From contig CAYYQW010000047.1 of assembly GCA_964472505.1 (NCBI GenBank), positions 1-30,799 on the forward strand: 30,799 bases of DNA. The letters are read 5' to 3'. Made by a program: the position numbers and the translations under genes. Shown here piece by piece: positions 1-8,724 of this stretch. Under the pieces are notes generated by a model that did not search any database, was not told the origin of the DNA, and was given only the letters and a program-made list of their open reading frames with translations. Every line of letters starts with the position of its first letter. The first letter of the stretch is position 1. This stretch comes from JAYEIA01 sp964472505. GTDB taxonomy: Bacteria > Bacteroidota > Bacteroidia > Bacteroidales > JAADGE01.

Positions 1-60
1 TCAGGTATTACTAAAAAAAACGACAATCTGTTTTACGTGAGGTCAGGAGTTCTGAGTTTG
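1..60 (+). repeat. terminus of a repeated intergenic element, cut by window start
   Basis: The first 60 bases match, with few differences, the reverse complement of the segment just after tamL (8134-8180). Shared blocks are TACTAAAAAA, GACAATCTG and GTCAGGAGTTCTGAGTTT. The last block (42-59) also recurs at 8628-8646. This is therefore one end of the same repeat family as the 8134-8646 element, with the rest lying to the left of the window. The match is directly visible. Calling it a mobile or MITE-like end is inference, and no transposase gene is in view. Confidence 0.7.
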
Positions 61-139
61 CAAACTGTAATGAAGCTAATAATCAACACTATAAGTGAAA
101 TAGATAAACTTTGGCAAAGTTCTCATTTTCACTGCGCAA

Positions 140-271
140 GTCAGGTGTTTTCACCTGACGCAAAACAGGCAGCTTTAAAACACCGTGTGGTGAGGACACC
201 ACACGGGCGCAGGGCTAATCATTATATCCATACCGAAAGCTTCGCCCCAAGCGAAGCCTTCGGTTTGGATA
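140..271. repeat. three consecutive hairpins upstream of the helicase gene
   Basis: Three palindromes lie in a row. At 140-159 GTCAGGTG pairs with CACCTGAC around a 4-nt loop. At 183-206 a perfect 10-bp stem CCGTGTGGTG/CACCACACGG has a 4-nt loop. At 225-271 a long stem of about 20 bp, with a few mismatches, is built on ACCGAAAGCTTCGC/GCGAAGCCTTCGGT. They resemble REP-type repeats rather than terminators because no U tract follows. They fill the gene-less stretch between the repeat terminus and the helicase start. An open frame runs through here but does not look like coding sequence. Confidence 0.65.
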
Positions 272-333
272 CAATGGATACAAAACCATATTTTTTAGTC
301 AAAAAAAGAATATATATTTTTACCGTTTACAAA

Positions 334-3300
334 ATGAATACCATGCCCGAATTTGTTACAGCCATTCGCGAACATGAATCTTTAGGTTATTTGGTTTCGG
401 CTTATTTTATTGAGCCGGAAGGCGACCGTAATTATAAAATACTGCAAAGGGCAACTTATACCGATGCCGAAAATCCGCCGGAGAACTTAACAGAGGTAGA
501 GAAAAAAATTGTTCGTATCATTGACGGATATTCCGACCAAAACCTGATGAAGATTTATTCCAAGAAAAAGGTATCGCAATTACAATTTCTGAAATCCTTA
601 AGCCGCGGCGGCCTCAGTGAGCGCATACGGCCTTTTTTGGATAAGCAGATTTTTAAAATATATGAGTTGGTAAGGGACAATGATATTCGCATGTTTCATA
701 AAACTACGAAATATGAAAGTTTTTTTACGGATGATTTATACCGAGTTCACAAAGAACCGGCCAAAACGGTTTTTAATATTCGCCGCAGCGATGAGGGCAT
801 ACGCTATTGGCTTTCATTGAGTCATTCCGGCAAGGATATTCAATTGATAGACCGCGGCGGCTTTGTTTTGAGTAATGAGCCTTGTTTATTGGTGCTGGGG
901 AGAGATATTTTTTATTTTGAAGATACGGACGGAAAAAAGTTAAAACCTTTTTTTTCCAAAGAATATCTGAGCATTCCCAAATCAGCCGAAAAAAAGTGGT
1001 TTAAAAGCTTTGCTTCTCAAGCTGTAAGAAAATACTCGGTAAATGCCGAAGGTTTTGAAATTGAAGAGATTGCGTTCGATTTTCAGCCGGTGCTTGTTTT
1101 GGAACAGGATTGGAAGAATGAATTTTCTTTTCGTTTGGAATTTCATTACGGCGAACACCGATTCTTGGCCGGCGATCCCCAAAAAACGCGCGTTTTGTTT
1201 GATGACGAACAAATTGCTTTTAAGAAAATGCAACGTTCGTCGTCGCAGGAAAAAAAAGTAATTAATTTTTTGGAGAAGACGAGTCTGAAGCGCTTTGGAA
1301 ATTCCAATTTTAAATTAGGCGGAAAATATGACGATAAATCCGTGCAAAAATATGATATGTTGCGCTGGGCCTCAGAGAATAAAGATAAGATAGAATCCGA
1401 CGGCCTGGAAATTCGGCAGAAATTTCGTAATAAAAACTATCTTACGGAAATTCCTTCGCTTGATTTCTCTGCCGAAGCCAAAGGCGATTGGTTTGATTTG
1501 AAAGGCGTTGCCAAATTTGGGAAATTTGAAATTCCTTTTGTGGAACTATATGATACAATCTTAAGCGGTAATCGTGAGTTTGAATTGCCGGACGGCACCA
1601 TTGCTCTGATTCCCGAAGAGTGGTTTGCCAAATACACCGATTTACTGCAACTTTCGCAGAAAGATGATGATTCCCTAAAACTGGCCAAGCATCATTTTTC
1701 TGTTTTGTCTGAAAAAAAGATTGAACTTCCGGAAAGTTCATATTTTAAAGATTTGCATTTGCTTGATGAAGGCGAATTGCCGCCGGTTGAAATACCCGAG
1801 GATATTCGTGCTGAGCTGCGGCCTTATCAAAAAGACGGTTTTAAGCGGCTGTATTTGATGCAATCGCTTGATTTGGGCATGTGCCTGGCCGATGATATGG
1901 GCCTTGGGAAAACCCTGCAAACCATTACGCTTTTGCAAAAGTTGAAAGACGATAGAAAAGTCGGAGCCGAAAAAATTGGCCCTGCCGTCCAAAAGCCTGA
2001 AGCCGGGCAATTATCGCTTTTTGCTTCTCAGCCGCAAGCCGAAACACCCGATAAAGAAAAAAGTCTGAGAAAACCGGCACTGATTGTTATGCCCGTATCG
2101 CTGATTCATAATTGGAAAAACGAAATTATGAAATTCAGCCCTTTTCTTAAGATGCTGCAGTACCACGGAGGCCGACGTTTTCGGAAACAAAAATCTTTTG
2201 CTCGTTACGATGTTATTCTCACCGGCTACGGAGTGGTACGAAACGATATTGAAGATTTGGAGAAAATGGATTTTTCTTATGTCATTTTGGATGAAAGCCA
2301 GTACATAAAAAATCCTGACTCACAAATATATAAAGCCGTTATGCGGCTGCAATCCGATCACCGGTTGGTGCTCACGGGTACGCCCATAGAAAATTCTTTG
2401 TCGGACTTGTGGGCGCAAATGAACTTTATAAACCCGGGTTTGCTCGGAAATCGACATTTTTTTAAGGAAAATTTGCAAGTTCCGATAGAGCGTGATAAAA
2501 GCCCCGAGCATGCTCAAAAAATAAAGCTTTTGACTAATCCGTTTATTCTTCGACGGACTAAAAGTCAAGTAGAGAGTGATTTACCGCCCCTAAGCGAGCA
2601 GGTGATATACTGCCGCATGTCGAAGGATCAGAAAAAAATCTATGAGTTCGAAAAATCCAAAATACGAAATGAATTGCTGGAATCTTATAATAACAAAGAA
2701 GTTAAAAAAAACCCGGTACGGGTGATTCAGGCTCTGTCAAAATTACGGCAAATAGCCAATCATCCCGTGCTCACCGACAGCGAGTATGATGAAGATTCCG
2801 GTAAATTTTCCGAAATTGTTCGAGCCGTGGATAGTATTACGCAGGAAAATCATAAAGTATTAATTTTTTCATCTTTCGTTAAGCATCTGAATTTGTTCGG
2901 AGAGGTTTTTGACCGCAAGCAAATGAAATATGCCATGCTTACCGGTAAAACATCTAAGCGCGAGGAGGTTATTGAAAAGTTTCAAAATGATCCGGAAACT
3001 CGCATATTTCTGATTTCACTAAAAGCCGGCGGTACCGGCCTTAACCTTACGGCTGCCGACTATGTGTTCATAAGTGATCCGTGGTGGAATCCGGCCGCCG
3101 AAAAGCAAGCCGTAAACAGAGCACATCGAATAGGGCAGGACAAAAAAGTGATGGTATATAAATATATCAGCCGACAAACCGTGGAAGAGAAAATTTTGAA
3201 ACTTCAGGAAACTAAACAGAAATTGTCCGATGAAATCATTACCGGAGAAAATATTCTTAAATTTACCGATGAAAAAACTATTCGCAGTTTGTTTGAGTAA
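334..3300 (+). CDS. SNF2/RapA-type DEAD/DEAH-like helicase (ATP-dependent DNA translocase)
   Basis: The product is a two-lobe superfamily-2 motor of the SNF2 family, which uses ATP to translocate on duplex DNA and remodel protein-DNA complexes. From the ATG at 334 it has 988 residues. The first ~480 residues are an accessory region without clear motifs. Motif I is DDMGLGKT (K526), motif II is DESQ (D653; relatives often have DEAQ or DEAH), and motif III is LTGTPIEN. The helicase-C lobe carries SLKAGGTGLNLT and the signature NRAHRIGQ, and ends with EEKILKLQ. A low-complexity linker (SLFASQPQAETP) separates motif I from Ia. The frame is open back to position 37, but those residues cross hairpins and a repeat end, so 334 (or the ATG at 343) is preferred. 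No SWIM zinc finger is visible. Its substrate is unknown. Confidence 0.9.
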   Translation: MNTMPEFVTAIREHESLGYLVSAYFIEPEGDRNYKILQRATYTDAENPPENLTEVEKKIVRIIDGYSDQNLMKIYSKKKVSQLQFLKSLSRGGLSERIRPFLDKQIFKIYELVRDNDIRMFHKTTKYESFFTDDLYRVHKEPAKTVFNIRRSDEGIRYWLSLSHSGKDIQLIDRGGFVLSNEPCLLVLGRDIFYFEDTDGKKLKPFFSKEYLSIPKSAEKKWFKSFASQAVRKYSVNAEGFEIEEIAFDFQPVLVLEQDWKNEFSFRLEFHYGEHRFLAGDPQKTRVLFDDEQIAFKKMQRSSSQEKKVINFLEKTSLKRFGNSNFKLGGKYDDKSVQKYDMLRWASENKDKIESDGLEIRQKFRNKNYLTEIPSLDFSAEAKGDWFDLKGVAKFGKFEIPFVELYDTILSGNREFELPDGTIALIPEEWFAKYTDLLQLSQKDDDSLKLAKHHFSVLSEKKIELPESSYFKDLHLLDEGELPPVEIPEDIRAELRPYQKDGFKRLYLMQSLDLGMCLADDMGLGKTLQTITLLQKLKDDRKVGAEKIGPAVQKPEAGQLSLFASQPQAETPDKEKSLRKPALIVMPVSLIHNWKNEIMKFSPFLKMLQYHGGRRFRKQKSFARYDVILTGYGVVRNDIEDLEKMDFSYVILDESQYIKNPDSQIYKAVMRLQSDHRLVLTGTPIENSLSDLWAQMNFINPGLLGNRHFFKENLQVPIERDKSPEHAQKIKLLTNPFILRRTKSQVESDLPPLSEQVIYCRMSKDQKKIYEFEKSKIRNELLESYNNKEVKKNPVRVIQALSKLRQIANHPVLTDSEYDEDSGKFSEIVRAVDSITQENHKVLIFSSFVKHLNLFGEVFDRKQMKYAMLTGKTSKREEVIEKFQNDPETRIFLISLKAGGTGLNLTAADYVFISDPWWNPAAEKQAVNRAHRIGQDKKVMVYKYISRQTVEEKILKLQETKQKLSDEIITGENILKFTDEKTIRSLFE

Positions 3301-3336
3301 GTTTGAATTTATTTCCGAATATTCAAAATTAGAGCC

Positions 3337-4755
3337 GTGCTTTTTAATTCGCTGCATTTTATAATTTTTTTCCCGCTTGTAACGGCCGTTTATTTTGCTT
3401 TGCAAAAAATGCCGCACAGGCGAGTCTGGCTGTTGGCGGCGGGTTGGTATTTTTATGCAGCCTGGAAACCCGAATTTCTTATTTTGCTTATCGCCTCTAC
3501 GGTTACGGATTATTTCGCCGGCCTTAATCTTGAGAAATCCCGTAAAAAAACACAGCGTATAGCTTGGCTGCTTTTTAGTTTGTCGGTTAATTTGGGTATT
3601 TTGTTTGTATTCAAATATTTTGTGTTTATTGATTATAATTTGGATCGTTTTCTGGGTTTGGGCTCCGGTTGGACACAAGGCGGCAATTTTGAGCGCTTAC
3701 TTTTGCCGGTCGGCATTTCATTTTATACTTTTCAAACCATAAGTTATACCATTGATGTTTTTAGAAGACAACAAAAAGCCGAGCGTAATTTTGTGAAATT
3801 TGCCCTTTTTGTTTCTTTCTTTCCGCAATTGGTCGCGGGGCCTATTGAGCGTGCTTCGCAGCTTTTGCCTCAGTTTAATAAAAAAGCCCGAATTGATTAT
3901 GCCCGTATTGTTTCCGGTTTGAAGTTGATGTTTTGGGGCTTTTTTCAGAAATTGGTTATTGCCGATAATATGGCGCCTTTGGTTGATACAGTATATGCGA
4001 ACCCACAGACTTATTTCGGTTTGGATGTTGTTTTGGCCACGCTCTTTTTCTCGGTACAGATATACTGCGACTTTTCCGGTTACACCGATATTGCGCGTGG
4101 TGCAGCACGAATAATGGGTTTTGAGCTGCGCTTGAATTTTAAACGTCCGTATTTTGCCAAAACTATCGCCGAATTTTGGCGGCGTTGGCATATTTCGCTC
4201 AGCAGCTGGTTTCGCGATTATGTTTTTATCCCTTTGGGCGGAAGTCGGGTGAAGCGTCGGGCGCATTGGGTTTTTAATATTTTGATAACTTTCGTTTTAA
4301 GCGGTATTTGGCACGGGGCAGGCTGGAATTTTATTATTTGGGGCTTGCTGCACGGGCTGTTTTATTTGTCTGAACAGCTTTTTATGAAACCGTTTCTTCG
4401 TTTTTTTAAGATAAAACTTCCGTCAGCTGCAAAAATGCTTTTGGTATTTGCGTTGGTAAATTTTGCTTGGGTGTTTTTTCGCTCCGAATCGGTGAGTATT
4501 GCCGTTATGCTGATAAAAAACAGCTTGCTGCTCAGTGAAACTTCCTTGAACTTTGACCGCCCAATGCTCCTTCGTAACTTTATGCTGATTGCATTTCTGT
4601 TGATTGTGCAATTAATTGAACGCCGACAAAACATTGTGGATTATGTTTCGTCTCGTCCGCTTGCCATACGCTGGTCACTGTATTATCTATCCATTTTGAT
4701 TTTGTTGTTTTTTGGAAATTTTGGAATCAAAGAATTTATCTATTTCCGATTTTGA
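3337..4755 (+). CDS. MBOAT family membrane-bound O-acyltransferase (AlgI-like)
   Basis: The product is a polytopic inner-membrane protein of 472 residues with about ten hydrophobic segments. It belongs to the MBOAT family, whose bacterial members move acyl groups across the membrane to O-acylate extracytoplasmic polymers (AlgI, DltB, PatA). Visible hallmarks are the N-terminus MLFNSLHF, the block AEFWRRWHISLSSWFRDYVFIPLGG, and the active-site region GIWHGAGWNFIIWGLLHG with H326 and H339. The start is GTG, chosen because MLFNS is the usual N-terminus of this family. The gene begins 36 nt after the helicase stop, so cotranscription is possible. The usual partner, an AlgJ/AlgX/SGNH-type protein, is not adjacent, so the substrate cannot be inferred. 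It converges with the methyltransferase gene, leaving only 12 nt between the stops. Confidence 0.9.
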   Translation: MLFNSLHFIIFFPLVTAVYFALQKMPHRRVWLLAAGWYFYAAWKPEFLILLIASTVTDYFAGLNLEKSRKKTQRIAWLLFSLSVNLGILFVFKYFVFIDYNLDRFLGLGSGWTQGGNFERLLLPVGISFYTFQTISYTIDVFRRQQKAERNFVKFALFVSFFPQLVAGPIERASQLLPQFNKKARIDYARIVSGLKLMFWGFFQKLVIADNMAPLVDTVYANPQTYFGLDVVLATLFFSVQIYCDFSGYTDIARGAARIMGFELRLNFKRPYFAKTIAEFWRRWHISLSSWFRDYVFIPLGGSRVKRRAHWVFNILITFVLSGIWHGAGWNFIIWGLLHGLFYLSEQLFMKPFLRFFKIKLPSAAKMLLVFALVNFAWVFFRSESVSIAVMLIKNSLLLSETSLNFDRPMLLRNFMLIAFLLIVQLIERRQNIVDYVSSRPLAIRWSLYYLSILILLFFGNFGIKEFIYFRF

Positions 4756-4767
4756 TAAATTCTGCAT

Positions 4768-5538
4768 TCAGAGCTTTGAATTATGTCGGCGCCTGAACTC
4801 AGAACAGATAATTGCTGCCGCAGCCGCTACATTTAACGATTCGGGTTGTTTTCCGGCTTCCGAGAAATACGGAATATATAATTGACGGGAAATATATTTT
4901 TGTGTTTCGGGGCTTATACCTTGCCCTTCATTTCCCATAACAATAATGCCGGCTGACGGCAAATTTGCCGTATAAATATTTTCTCCTTCCAAATCGGCTC
5001 CAAAAACGGGAAATTTGGGATTCATCTTTTCTTCAAAAAACTCCTGCGGCTGCATGTAATGCACTTGGCTTTTGGCCACAGCCCCCATCGATGCCTGAAT
5101 GACTTTCGGATTAAAAACATCGGCCGTATCTTCGGAGCATATTAAGGTATGTATTCCAAACCAGGCAGCCGTGCGAATAATGGTACCCAAATTGCCGGGG
5201 TCTTGAACGGTATCGCAGTACAGACTGAGTTGTTCGTTTATTTCAGAATCGGGAAAGGGATAGTCCGGAATTTCGAAAACCGCAAAAACTTCCGGAGGAT
5301 TTTTGAAATTGCTTATCTTTTTCATAACTTGAATGCTTACTTCAAATCTTTCGGCATTTGCGGGCAACTTCCGGGGGAGGGCATAGTTTTTCCGGTAAAT
5401 TAAGAATTGCAGTTTAAAGCCGGCATCTAAAAAATCTTTTATGGTTTTTTCTCCTTCTGCGGTGAAAAGTCTGTTTTTTTTTCGATATTTTTTTAATTTT
5501 AAAGAATTAATGAGCTTTATTTTATTTTTGCCGAGCAT
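4768..5538 (-). CDS. SpoU/TrmH family RNA 2'-O-ribose methyltransferase
   Basis: This 256-residue SPOUT-superfamily enzyme transfers methyl from S-adenosylmethionine to a ribose 2'-OH of rRNA or tRNA. An N-terminal substrate-binding domain contains KKYRKKNRLFTAEGEKTI. The knotted catalytic domain has motif 1 DTVQDPGNLGTIIRTAAWFG, motif 2 MGNEGQGIS and motif 3 LNVAAAAAII. Length and layout fit TsnR/RlmB-like proteins, but the target nucleotide cannot be read from sequence. The ATG at 5538 lies only 32 nt from the divergent tamL ATG, so the promoters must overlap the opposing genes' 5' ends. A neighbouring SpoU methyltransferase gene is, from memory, common next to tamL in Bacteroidota. Confidence 0.92.
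   Translation of the reverse strand: MLGKNKIKLINSLKLKKYRKKNRLFTAEGEKTIKDFLDAGFKLQFLIYRKNYALPRKLPANAERFEVSIQVMKKISNFKNPPEVFAVFEIPDYPFPDSEINEQLSLYCDTVQDPGNLGTIIRTAAWFGIHTLICSEDTADVFNPKVIQASMGAVAKSQVHYMQPQEFFEEKMNPKFPVFGADLEGENIYTANLPSAGIIVMGNEGQGISPETQKYISRQLYIPYFSEAGKQPESLNVAAAAAIICSEFRRRHNSKL
5523..5530 (+). promoter_or_regulatory. candidate -7 box of the tamL promoter
   Basis: TATTTTTG fits the Bacteroidota -7 consensus TAnnTTTG and lies 40 nt before the tamL ATG, inside the first codons of the divergent methyltransferase gene. Only a T-rich stretch is present near -33, so this is a moderate call. Confidence 0.45.
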
Positions 5539-5570
5539 AATGTTTTTTTATTCGTTTATAATTATAAATA

Positions 5571-8135
5571 ATGACCAAATTAAAACCATATTTAAAGAAA
5601 TACCGTTTTTTTCTGCCCATCATTTTAATTGTTTTTAGCTACTCATGTAATACCACAAAATACTTGGATGAACGTGAGCAATTACTTGTAAAGAATAAAA
5701 TTAAAATTAAATCGGAAGAAAAAAAAACAGATATCAGCGAAGACGACCTAAAAGATGTAATACGGCCTCGCCCTAACAGTCGTTTGCTTTTTATGCGTGT
5801 AAATTTGGCGATTTACAATATTTACTCACCTGAGAAAACTGCGCGTAAGGAAAAGAAAAAAGAAGAGAAATGTGAGGAAAAACAACAAGAGAAACTTATG
5901 GAATATGATTCCGATATACGCCGGTATGAGTATAATCGCAGCCTTTACCCTAAAGGAACAAAGAATTATGAGAAATATGATGATAAACTAAAAAACACGC
6001 AGGAAAAACGCAATAAACTCAAAAATGAAGATTGTGATCATACGCTTTGGACACATCGTATAGGCGAAGCTCCGGTGGTTTATAAAACCAATGATCAATA
6101 CCGTAATGCGCGGCAAATACGGATATATTTAAAAAACCGGGGATATTATTACCCTTCTGTGCAAACGGAAAAACATAATAAAACAGAAAAAAAAGCAGAA
6201 GTAGAATATGTAGTGAAACCGGGTAAAGCTTACCGGATCGATTCGCTTACTTATGAAATTAATGATGATACATTGCAGAATATAATTTTTGAGCATGAAG
6301 ATGGGTCATTGATTAAACCGGGCACCCGTTTGGATGTGAATTTCTTGCAGCAGGAGCGTGACCGCATAACCGAAGTATTAAGAAATCGCGGCTACTACCA
6401 TTTTACCAAGAATTTTATTTCGTATTCCATAGATACCATCGGTCCCGGCATGAATGCCAATGTAGAAATGAAAATTCTAAAACCTAAAAAAGACGGAAAA
6501 CCCATTAATCATAAAAAGTATTATATACAGGAAGTAAATATATGGCCGGATTATGAGCCAAGAAAAGCATTGACCGACAAAGAAGATTATTTCTCAAAAT
6601 TTACGGAAAAAGAATATTTGTACGATAATAAACCCTTTGTTTTTCACAGAGTGGCTGAGCCGAAACTTAAGCCCGGTGCCATAATGCACGGTATATACAT
6701 AAATCAAGACAGCCTTTACCGGGTGCAGGATATTCGTGCCACTTATAAGTATCTCACCGGCATGGAGATTATTAAAATTGCAAATGTTGATTTTTCCGAA
6801 ATTACCGACACTACTAAACTGCCTTATAAATATGATCCGGAAAAAGGCTATTTGAAATGCGACATAAAAATTTCAAATAACGCTTCTCAGGCGCGTACTT
6901 TTGAGATACAGGGAACCCACACCAACGGAAACCTTGGTGCGGCAGGAAGCGCCACTTATACGCACCGTAATATCTTTCGCGGTGCGGAAGTGTTTAATTT
7001 TGGCCTTAGAGGAAGTTTGGAACGACAGACCAATTACGCCGGGCAAGATGCCATAGAAACGGAGCAATTTTTTAACAGTCGGGAATTAAGTGTGGAAGCC
7101 GGTATTAAGTTTCCGCGTTTTTTGGCGCCCTTGAAACTTAAGAGTTTCATTAAGCGAAGCAATCCCGGTACTGAAATACTGCTTAATTACAGCTATTTGC
7201 AAAGGCCCGAATACACGCGCACGGTAGCCGGCTTTTCTTACGGTTACTTTTGGAAGTCTTCGCAGGTTTTGGAGCATCTTTTTAAGCCGGTAGTGTTGGA
7301 TTATGTTGATCTTAGCAACCCTACCGATGCTTTTCTGGAATACATTGCACGCTATAATTTACAAGGCAGTTATGAAGACCATTTTGTATTTGGCTCGGCA
7401 TACAGTTTGATTTTTAATAACAGCGGAAAAGAGAAAAAGTCCAATTATTTTTATTTGCGAACTAACACTAAACTGGCAGGTAACAGCCTTTCTGCTGTAA
7501 TGACTTTGGTACAAGATGATGATACTCCGGGGAAATCCATTAACAACAATGTGTTTGCTCAATTTGCAAAATTAGATTTTGATTTGAGATATTACCGACG
7601 CATTCCCGGTACTGACAATAAATTGGTTTTCAGACTGTTCTCAGGAGCTGTTTTACCATACGGCAATTTAGACGTAGTGCCTTTCGGCGAAAAATATTTT
7701 TCAGGCGGCGCTAACGGTATCAGAGCTTGGCAAGTAAGAGATTTAGGGCCGGGAGCTTATACTTTTCAGGATGAAACCGACCGTTTCCCAAACCGTACGG
7801 CCGATATTAAAATTGAAGGTAATTTTGAATACCGCATGAAACTGTTTTGGATGATTGAAGGTGCATTTTTTGTGGATGCCGGAAATATTTGGGCCATTAA
7901 TGAAAATGATGACAGGGAGGGTGCTTTATTTGAATTTTCTGATTTTTATAAAGAAATCGCTATCGGAACCGGAGTAGGCTTTCGTTTGGATTTTGACTTT
8001 TTTATTATACGTTTGGATTTTGGTCTCAAATTAAAAGACCCGTCAATGCCTGAGGATAAACGTTGGATACCGCTTAATCGTTCTTACAATTATGATGATT
8101 GGACCTTTAATATAGGTATCGGATACCCGTTCTAA
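5571..8135 (+). CDS. tamL: TamL: lipoprotein-type TamA/BamA-family outer membrane protein
   Basis: This 854-residue Omp85-superfamily protein probably works with a TamB homologue in moving or inserting envelope components at the outer membrane. The N-terminus has a membrane segment followed by FSYSC (C26), so it is probably lipidated. Lipidation distinguishes Bacteroidota TamL from proteobacterial TamA. After a charged Lys/Glu-rich stretch (~85-150) come POTRA-like segments (for example YRNARQIRIYLKNRGYYYPS and LQQERDRITEVLRNRGYYHF). The C-terminal half is a 16-strand-type barrel ending in the aromatic GIGYPF, a typical outer-membrane end signal. FSGGANGIRAW matches the conserved barrel loop of the family. 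tamB is not next to it here: a repeat element abuts the stop codon and the methyltransferase lies divergently upstream. Confidence 0.88.
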   Translation: MTKLKPYLKKYRFFLPIILIVFSYSCNTTKYLDEREQLLVKNKIKIKSEEKKTDISEDDLKDVIRPRPNSRLLFMRVNLAIYNIYSPEKTARKEKKKEEKCEEKQQEKLMEYDSDIRRYEYNRSLYPKGTKNYEKYDDKLKNTQEKRNKLKNEDCDHTLWTHRIGEAPVVYKTNDQYRNARQIRIYLKNRGYYYPSVQTEKHNKTEKKAEVEYVVKPGKAYRIDSLTYEINDDTLQNIIFEHEDGSLIKPGTRLDVNFLQQERDRITEVLRNRGYYHFTKNFISYSIDTIGPGMNANVEMKILKPKKDGKPINHKKYYIQEVNIWPDYEPRKALTDKEDYFSKFTEKEYLYDNKPFVFHRVAEPKLKPGAIMHGIYINQDSLYRVQDIRATYKYLTGMEIIKIANVDFSEITDTTKLPYKYDPEKGYLKCDIKISNNASQARTFEIQGTHTNGNLGAAGSATYTHRNIFRGAEVFNFGLRGSLERQTNYAGQDAIETEQFFNSRELSVEAGIKFPRFLAPLKLKSFIKRSNPGTEILLNYSYLQRPEYTRTVAGFSYGYFWKSSQVLEHLFKPVVLDYVDLSNPTDAFLEYIARYNLQGSYEDHFVFGSAYSLIFNNSGKEKKSNYFYLRTNTKLAGNSLSAVMTLVQDDDTPGKSINNNVFAQFAKLDFDLRYYRRIPGTDNKLVFRLFSGAVLPYGNLDVVPFGEKYFSGGANGIRAWQVRDLGPGAYTFQDETDRFPNRTADIKIEGNFEYRMKLFWMIEGAFFVDAGNIWAINENDDREGALFEFSDFYKEIAIGTGVGFRLDFDFFIIRLDFGLKLKDPSMPEDKRWIPLNRSYNYDDWTFNIGIGYPF

Positions 8136-8646
8136 AACTTAGAACTCCTGACCTTACCTAAATCAGATTGTCACTTTTTTAGTACTATTTGAATTAGGTT
8201 AATAAGGTTTTTGAACATTTCGTTATTATTTCTACTGAGATAGTGTATTTTTTAAAAGACCTTATTTAATTCTACTTTACGATTTTGAACAGGCTCTAAA
8301 AGAGCTCTGAAAGAGCGTAATATATAAGCATCGGGCAACGCCCGATGTAATTATAACCGTCCGGATCTGAAGCCCTGTAAGGGCGAAATATTTCGCCCTT
8401 ACAGGGCTTTAACCGCTGCGCAACAGTTTCGCAGGGCGTTGCCCTGCGCTGATATTTTTAAGCCTTTCAGGCTAATTATCAACTCAATGTAACTCCGTAA
8501 AGTAGAATTAATTGGTTGCAATCTCAGTAGAAAGGCTATACAAATACAAAAAAACATTATTACCTTATTTTACGACAACACCGGTTTACGAAGAACATCA
8601 CATAACAAGCTAATAATCTGTTCAGAAGTCAGGAGTTCTGAAGTTT
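8134..8646. mobile_element. ~513-bp palindrome-rich element with three nested inverted repeats (MITE-like)
   Basis: This gene-less block between convergent tamL and the EF-G paralogue is bounded by near-perfect inverted repeats of about 19 bp, 8134-8153 and 8628-8646 (AACTTAGAACTCCTGAC against GTCAGGAGTTCTGAAGTT). Inside are a perfect 11-bp inverted repeat, 8231-8241/8521-8531 (TCTACTGAGAT), and a perfect 16-bp one, 8266-8281/8496-8511 (TTAATTCTACTTTACG). The core holds REP-like hairpins at 8329-8347 (CATCGGGC-AAC-GCCCGATG) and 8430-8448 (CGCAGGGC-GTT-GCCCTGCG), plus a perfect 40-nt palindrome at 8370-8409. It overlaps the last bases of tamL. It encodes no protein, so any mobility would need help in trans. 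It could instead be a composite of REP units or a structured RNA. Confidence 0.6.
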
Positions 8647-8671
8647 CTACTATAATTTATATTTTAGAGAT

Positions 8672-8707
8672 AAAAAAAAGCCCCTCAGACAGCTGAAGGG
8701 CTTTTTT
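8672..8707 (-). terminator. bidirectional rho-independent terminator of the EF-G paralogue
   Basis: A GC-rich stem, AGCCCCTCAG against CTGAAGGGGCT, is flanked by A8 on the left and T6 on the right, so it can act on both strands. It lies 18 nt beyond the stop of the minus-strand EF-G gene and also closes the tamL/repeat side. Confidence 0.85.
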
Positions 8708-8724
8708 GTATAATAAACAAAAGA

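Noticed and set aside
37..333. In-frame extension of the helicase upstream to position 37
   Set aside because: The extra 99 codons cross a repeat terminus and three hairpins and have no family-like sequence. The ATG at 334 begins helicase-like residues.
3019..3678. 219-codon minus-strand open frame
   Set aside because: Antisense to the helicase and MBOAT genes, which have strong family motifs. Its composition fits a shadow frame.
8134..8646. Complete insertion sequence
   Set aside because: No open frame resembling a transposase in either strand, so at most a non-autonomous element.
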